From: an uncultured Rubrobacteraceae bacterium
GTDB taxonomy: Bacteria > Actinomycetota > Rubrobacteria > Rubrobacterales > Rubrobacteraceae
Length of the DNA: 32,001 nucleotides
Reading direction: 5' to 3'
NCBI GenBank assembly: GCA_902806065.1
Contig: CADCVE010000062.1
Span: 1-32,001 of the forward strand
The notes under the pieces are model-generated. The model saw only the letters and a program-made list of their open reading frames with translations. It searched no databases and had not been told where the DNA came from. A program made the translations under genes and the position numbers. This document shows positions 30,537-32,001 of this stretch, piece after piece; the first letter of the stretch is position 1; each line of letters begins with the position of its first letter.

Positions 30537-30550
30537 CTGACCATGGTCAG
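30537..30550. promoter_or_regulatory. 14-bp palindrome over the start codon of the MarR-GNAT gene
   Basis: CTGACCATGGTCAG is a perfect palindrome whose centre is the ATG at 30543. TATATC (30532-30537) just upstream could be a -10 box, giving a leaderless mRNA starting at the ATG. An autoregulatory operator is a reasonable inference for a MarR protein. Confidence 0.4.
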
Positions 30551-31439
30551 GGAAATTCCCCCCGACGACGTGGCGCTGGTCCGCCGCTTCAACCGAACCG
30601 TGACCGAGCGGATCGGCGCCCTCGAGGAGTCGTTCCTGGGGCGAGACCGCCCGCTCGGCGCCTCACGTCTCCTGTGGGAGGTCGGGGAGGACGGCGCGGA
30701 CCTACACGAGCTGCGCGACCGGCTCGGGCTGGACTCGGGCTACGCCAGCCGCCTCGTGCGGCGGCTGGAGCGCGAGGGCCTCGTCGCTGTCGAGGCGCAC
30801 CCTGACGACCGGCGCAGGCGGCGGCTCCGCTTGACGGCCGCGGGGCTCGCGGAGGTGCGGGAGCTCGACCGCCTGTCCGACCTGGCGGCGGCCGAGATGC
30901 TCGGCGGGGTGCCGGCCGGCCGCCGCGGGCGGCTGCTCGCGGCCGTCGCGGAGGTCGAGCGCTCGCTGCGGGCGGCTTTGATGGACATCGACGTAAAGGA
31001 CCCCCGCCACCCGGACGTCGTGCGATGCTTCGCCCGGTACGCCGAAGAGCTCGACGCCAGGTTCGACGGGGGATTCGACGCCGGCAAGAGCATCTCGGCC
31101 GACCCGGAGGAACTGACCCCGCCGGCCGGCTACTGCGTGGTCGCGCGGCTGCGGGGTGTCCCCGTGGGGTGCGGCGCGCTGAAGCTTCACGGCACCGCGC
31201 CTGCGGAGCTCAAGAGGATGTGGGTCGACCCGAGTACGCGCGGGCTCGGTGTCGGCCTGCGCCTGCTCGAGAGCCTCGAGGCGCTGGCCCGCGAGAGCGG
31301 GGTGAGGGTGCTGCGCCTGGAGACCAACCACGCTCTTGGGGAGGCTATCGAGCTGTACCGCGGGGCCGGGTTCGCGGAGGTCGCCCCCTTCAACGACGAG
31401 CCGTACGCCCACCACTGGTTCGAGAAAGTGCTGTCCTGA
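30543..31439 (+). CDS. MarR-type regulator fused to a GNAT acetyltransferase
   Basis: 298 aa from ATG 30543; the frame extends to 30435, but the extra residues look non-coding. N-terminal winged helix (about 1-150): VALVRRFNRTVTERIGALEE, LGASRLLWEVG, LHELRDRLGLDSGYASRLVR, RLEREGLVAVEAHPDDRRRR. The C-terminal half (about 195-298) is a GNAT domain: YCVVARLRGVPVGCGALKLH, ELKRMWVDPSTRGLGVGLRL (acetyl-CoA loop R-G-L-G-V-G) and LGEAIELYRGAGFAEV. Such MarR-GNAT fusions are a known architecture; the substrate is unknown. It lies alone between remnant DNA on both sides. No ribosome site is seen, which supports leaderless translation. Confidence 0.92.
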   Translation: MVREIPPDDVALVRRFNRTVTERIGALEESFLGRDRPLGASRLLWEVGEDGADLHELRDRLGLDSGYASRLVRRLEREGLVAVEAHPDDRRRRRLRLTAAGLAEVRELDRLSDLAAAEMLGGVPAGRRGRLLAAVAEVERSLRAALMDIDVKDPRHPDVVRCFARYAEELDARFDGGFDAGKSISADPEELTPPAGYCVVARLRGVPVGCGALKLHGTAPAELKRMWVDPSTRGLGVGLRLLESLEALARESGVRVLRLETNHALGEAIELYRGAGFAEVAPFNDEPYAHHWFEKVLS

Positions 31440-31460
31440 GCGGCGGCAGCCAGCCGCCGC
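31440..31460. terminator. hairpin after the MarR-GNAT gene
   Basis: GCGGCGGC, AGCCA loop, GCCGCCGC directly after the stop codon. Perfect 8-bp stem but no T-run, so termination is uncertain. Confidence 0.4.
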
Positions 31461-31576
31461 GGTGTGTGCGCCAATGACGGGCGTCAGAGGGCCGTTGCGT
31501 AGGGGAACAGCGACTGCTGCAAGACCTGCGGGCGCCGTGGGCTCCTGCGGGCGTACCTCTCCAACCTCACCACCCT

Positions 31577-31845
31577 GATCCACCGGCGAGAGATCGGGCC
31601 GAGGGCAAAGGCGTCCGCAACGATCTCCTCTTCGCGGCCACGTTCGCCGCGTTCGTGGTGGTTCTCTCCGTGGATAGCAGGGGGCGATACCGCTGCTGGC
31701 ACTCTTGCCTGCGTTGGTGATGGCCCTCCTGTTCGCCCTGGCGACCGTCCGTAGGAGTCTCCTGCTGCGCATAGCCGGGCTCTCGCTGGGTATTCTCTAT
31801 GTGTTTGTCGGTTTGCTGTTTGAGTTGATGGGGACCTTTGGGTAG
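31577..31845 (+). pseudogene. frameshifted small membrane-protein gene
   Basis: One frame reads GKGVRNDLLFAATFAAFVVV and LSVDS; from about 31680 the next frame continues GAIPLLALLPALVMALLFAL, ATVRRSLLLRIAGLSLGILY and VFVGLLFELMGTFG to TAG 31843-31845. Together they give a plausible protein with three membrane helices. The base missing or added lies near the run of G at 31680-31686. No start codon is clear. Family not recognised. Confidence 0.45.
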
Positions 31846-31855
31846 TAGAAAGGCC

Positions 31856-31877
31856 GAGGCCCCGAAAGGCCCCGGAC
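31856..31877. other. imperfect GC-rich hairpin
   Basis: CCGAGGCC, CCGAAA loop, GGCCCCGG (7 of 8 pairs). It follows the broken membrane gene and lacks a T-run. Confidence 0.3.
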
Positions 31878-31950
31878 CGGACGGTAGGTACGCCGCTATC
31901 AGGGTAATAAGGCTCTCGACGACAAGCGCGCGAAGGGAAGGTAGTCTGAC

Positions 31951-32001
31951 GTGAGCCACAAGATGCAGAGGCGGCTGTTGACCTTGCTAGTCTTAACGAT
32001 A
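31951..32001 (+). CDS. start of a possibly exported protein (cut by window end)
   Basis: GTG at 31951 (or ATG at 31963, same frame) opens SHKMQRRLLTLLVLTI, a short basic region followed by a hydrophobic stretch, like a signal peptide or first membrane helix. A weak GGGAAGG lies upstream. Only 17 codons are visible, so nothing about function can be said. Confidence 0.4.
   Translation, partial: MSHKMQRRLLTLLVLTI

Noticed and set aside
30702-31772. 356-codon minus-strand frame opposite the MarR-GNAT gene
   Set aside because: GC-rich antisense shadow; the plus strand carries clear domains.

Overview
The window looks like a chromosomal segment of a moderately high-GC actinobacterium, most likely Rubrobacter or a close relative. 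This is an inference from several things: GTG/TTG starts behind GGAGG-type ribosome sites, a large SRP RNA beside dnaX, a zinc-less ECF sigma/anti-sigma pair, many small stress-type proteins, and several families that I associate with Rubrobacter. No 16S rRNA gene is present, so the assignment cannot be proved from this window.

Layout. 1-643: 5' part of a PRC-barrel/DUF2382 stress protein (minus). 1058-2751: compact operon ECF sigma factor - anti-sigma-like protein - MscS channel (minus). 3454-7354: two paralogous small proteins around a YjdF-like membrane gene, a broken AIM24-like gene and a GNAT acetyltransferase split by an IS630 element. 7317-11454: a NarL-type regulator without its phospho-acceptor Asp, a PhaC-like hydrolase, a decayed methyltransferase, a frameshifted small gene and a fatty acid desaturase. 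11540-14160: response-regulator remnant, dnaX, and a large Alu-type SRP RNA. 14624-18543: MFS exporter, two tandem DHFR/RibD-like reductases, DoxX and VOC proteins. 18845-20463: alpha/beta hydrolase divergent from an HxlR regulator. 20565-22370: gene remnants, tRNA-Ser(GGA), mtnA. 22511-25809: frameshifted Gly-rich protein, K+ channel, PASTA-like lipoprotein, cytochrome P450. 26590-27568: IS982-like element. 28002-32001: DUF192 protein, then a remnant-rich accessory stretch with a 15-bp hairpin, a KGG-type small protein, two arrays of a TTTTGGTTCAGA-type repeat, a MarR-GNAT fusion and the start of a possibly exported protein.

The main unexplained signals are two. (1) An element TACAYAYT-N4-TACAT occurs five times, each time upstream of and co-oriented with a transcription unit (two paralogous small proteins, the GNAT gene, the PhaC-like hydrolase, and the small gene/desaturase unit). 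A diverged 22-bp tandem version lies upstream of the DUF2382 stress gene. This suggests a local, possibly stress-related regulon. (2) An iteron-like array at 29430-30040 has 11 copies of TTTTGGTTCAGA/TTTTGGTGCAA in two duplicated modules with about 20-bp spacing, and no convincing gene.

Many genes here are decaying (AIM24, GNAT, SAM methyltransferase, LuxR regulator, CMD/peroxidase-like protein, Gly-rich protein and several tails), so this is a region of active gene loss and IS activity between conserved housekeeping islands (dnaX, SRP RNA, tRNA-Ser, mtnA).
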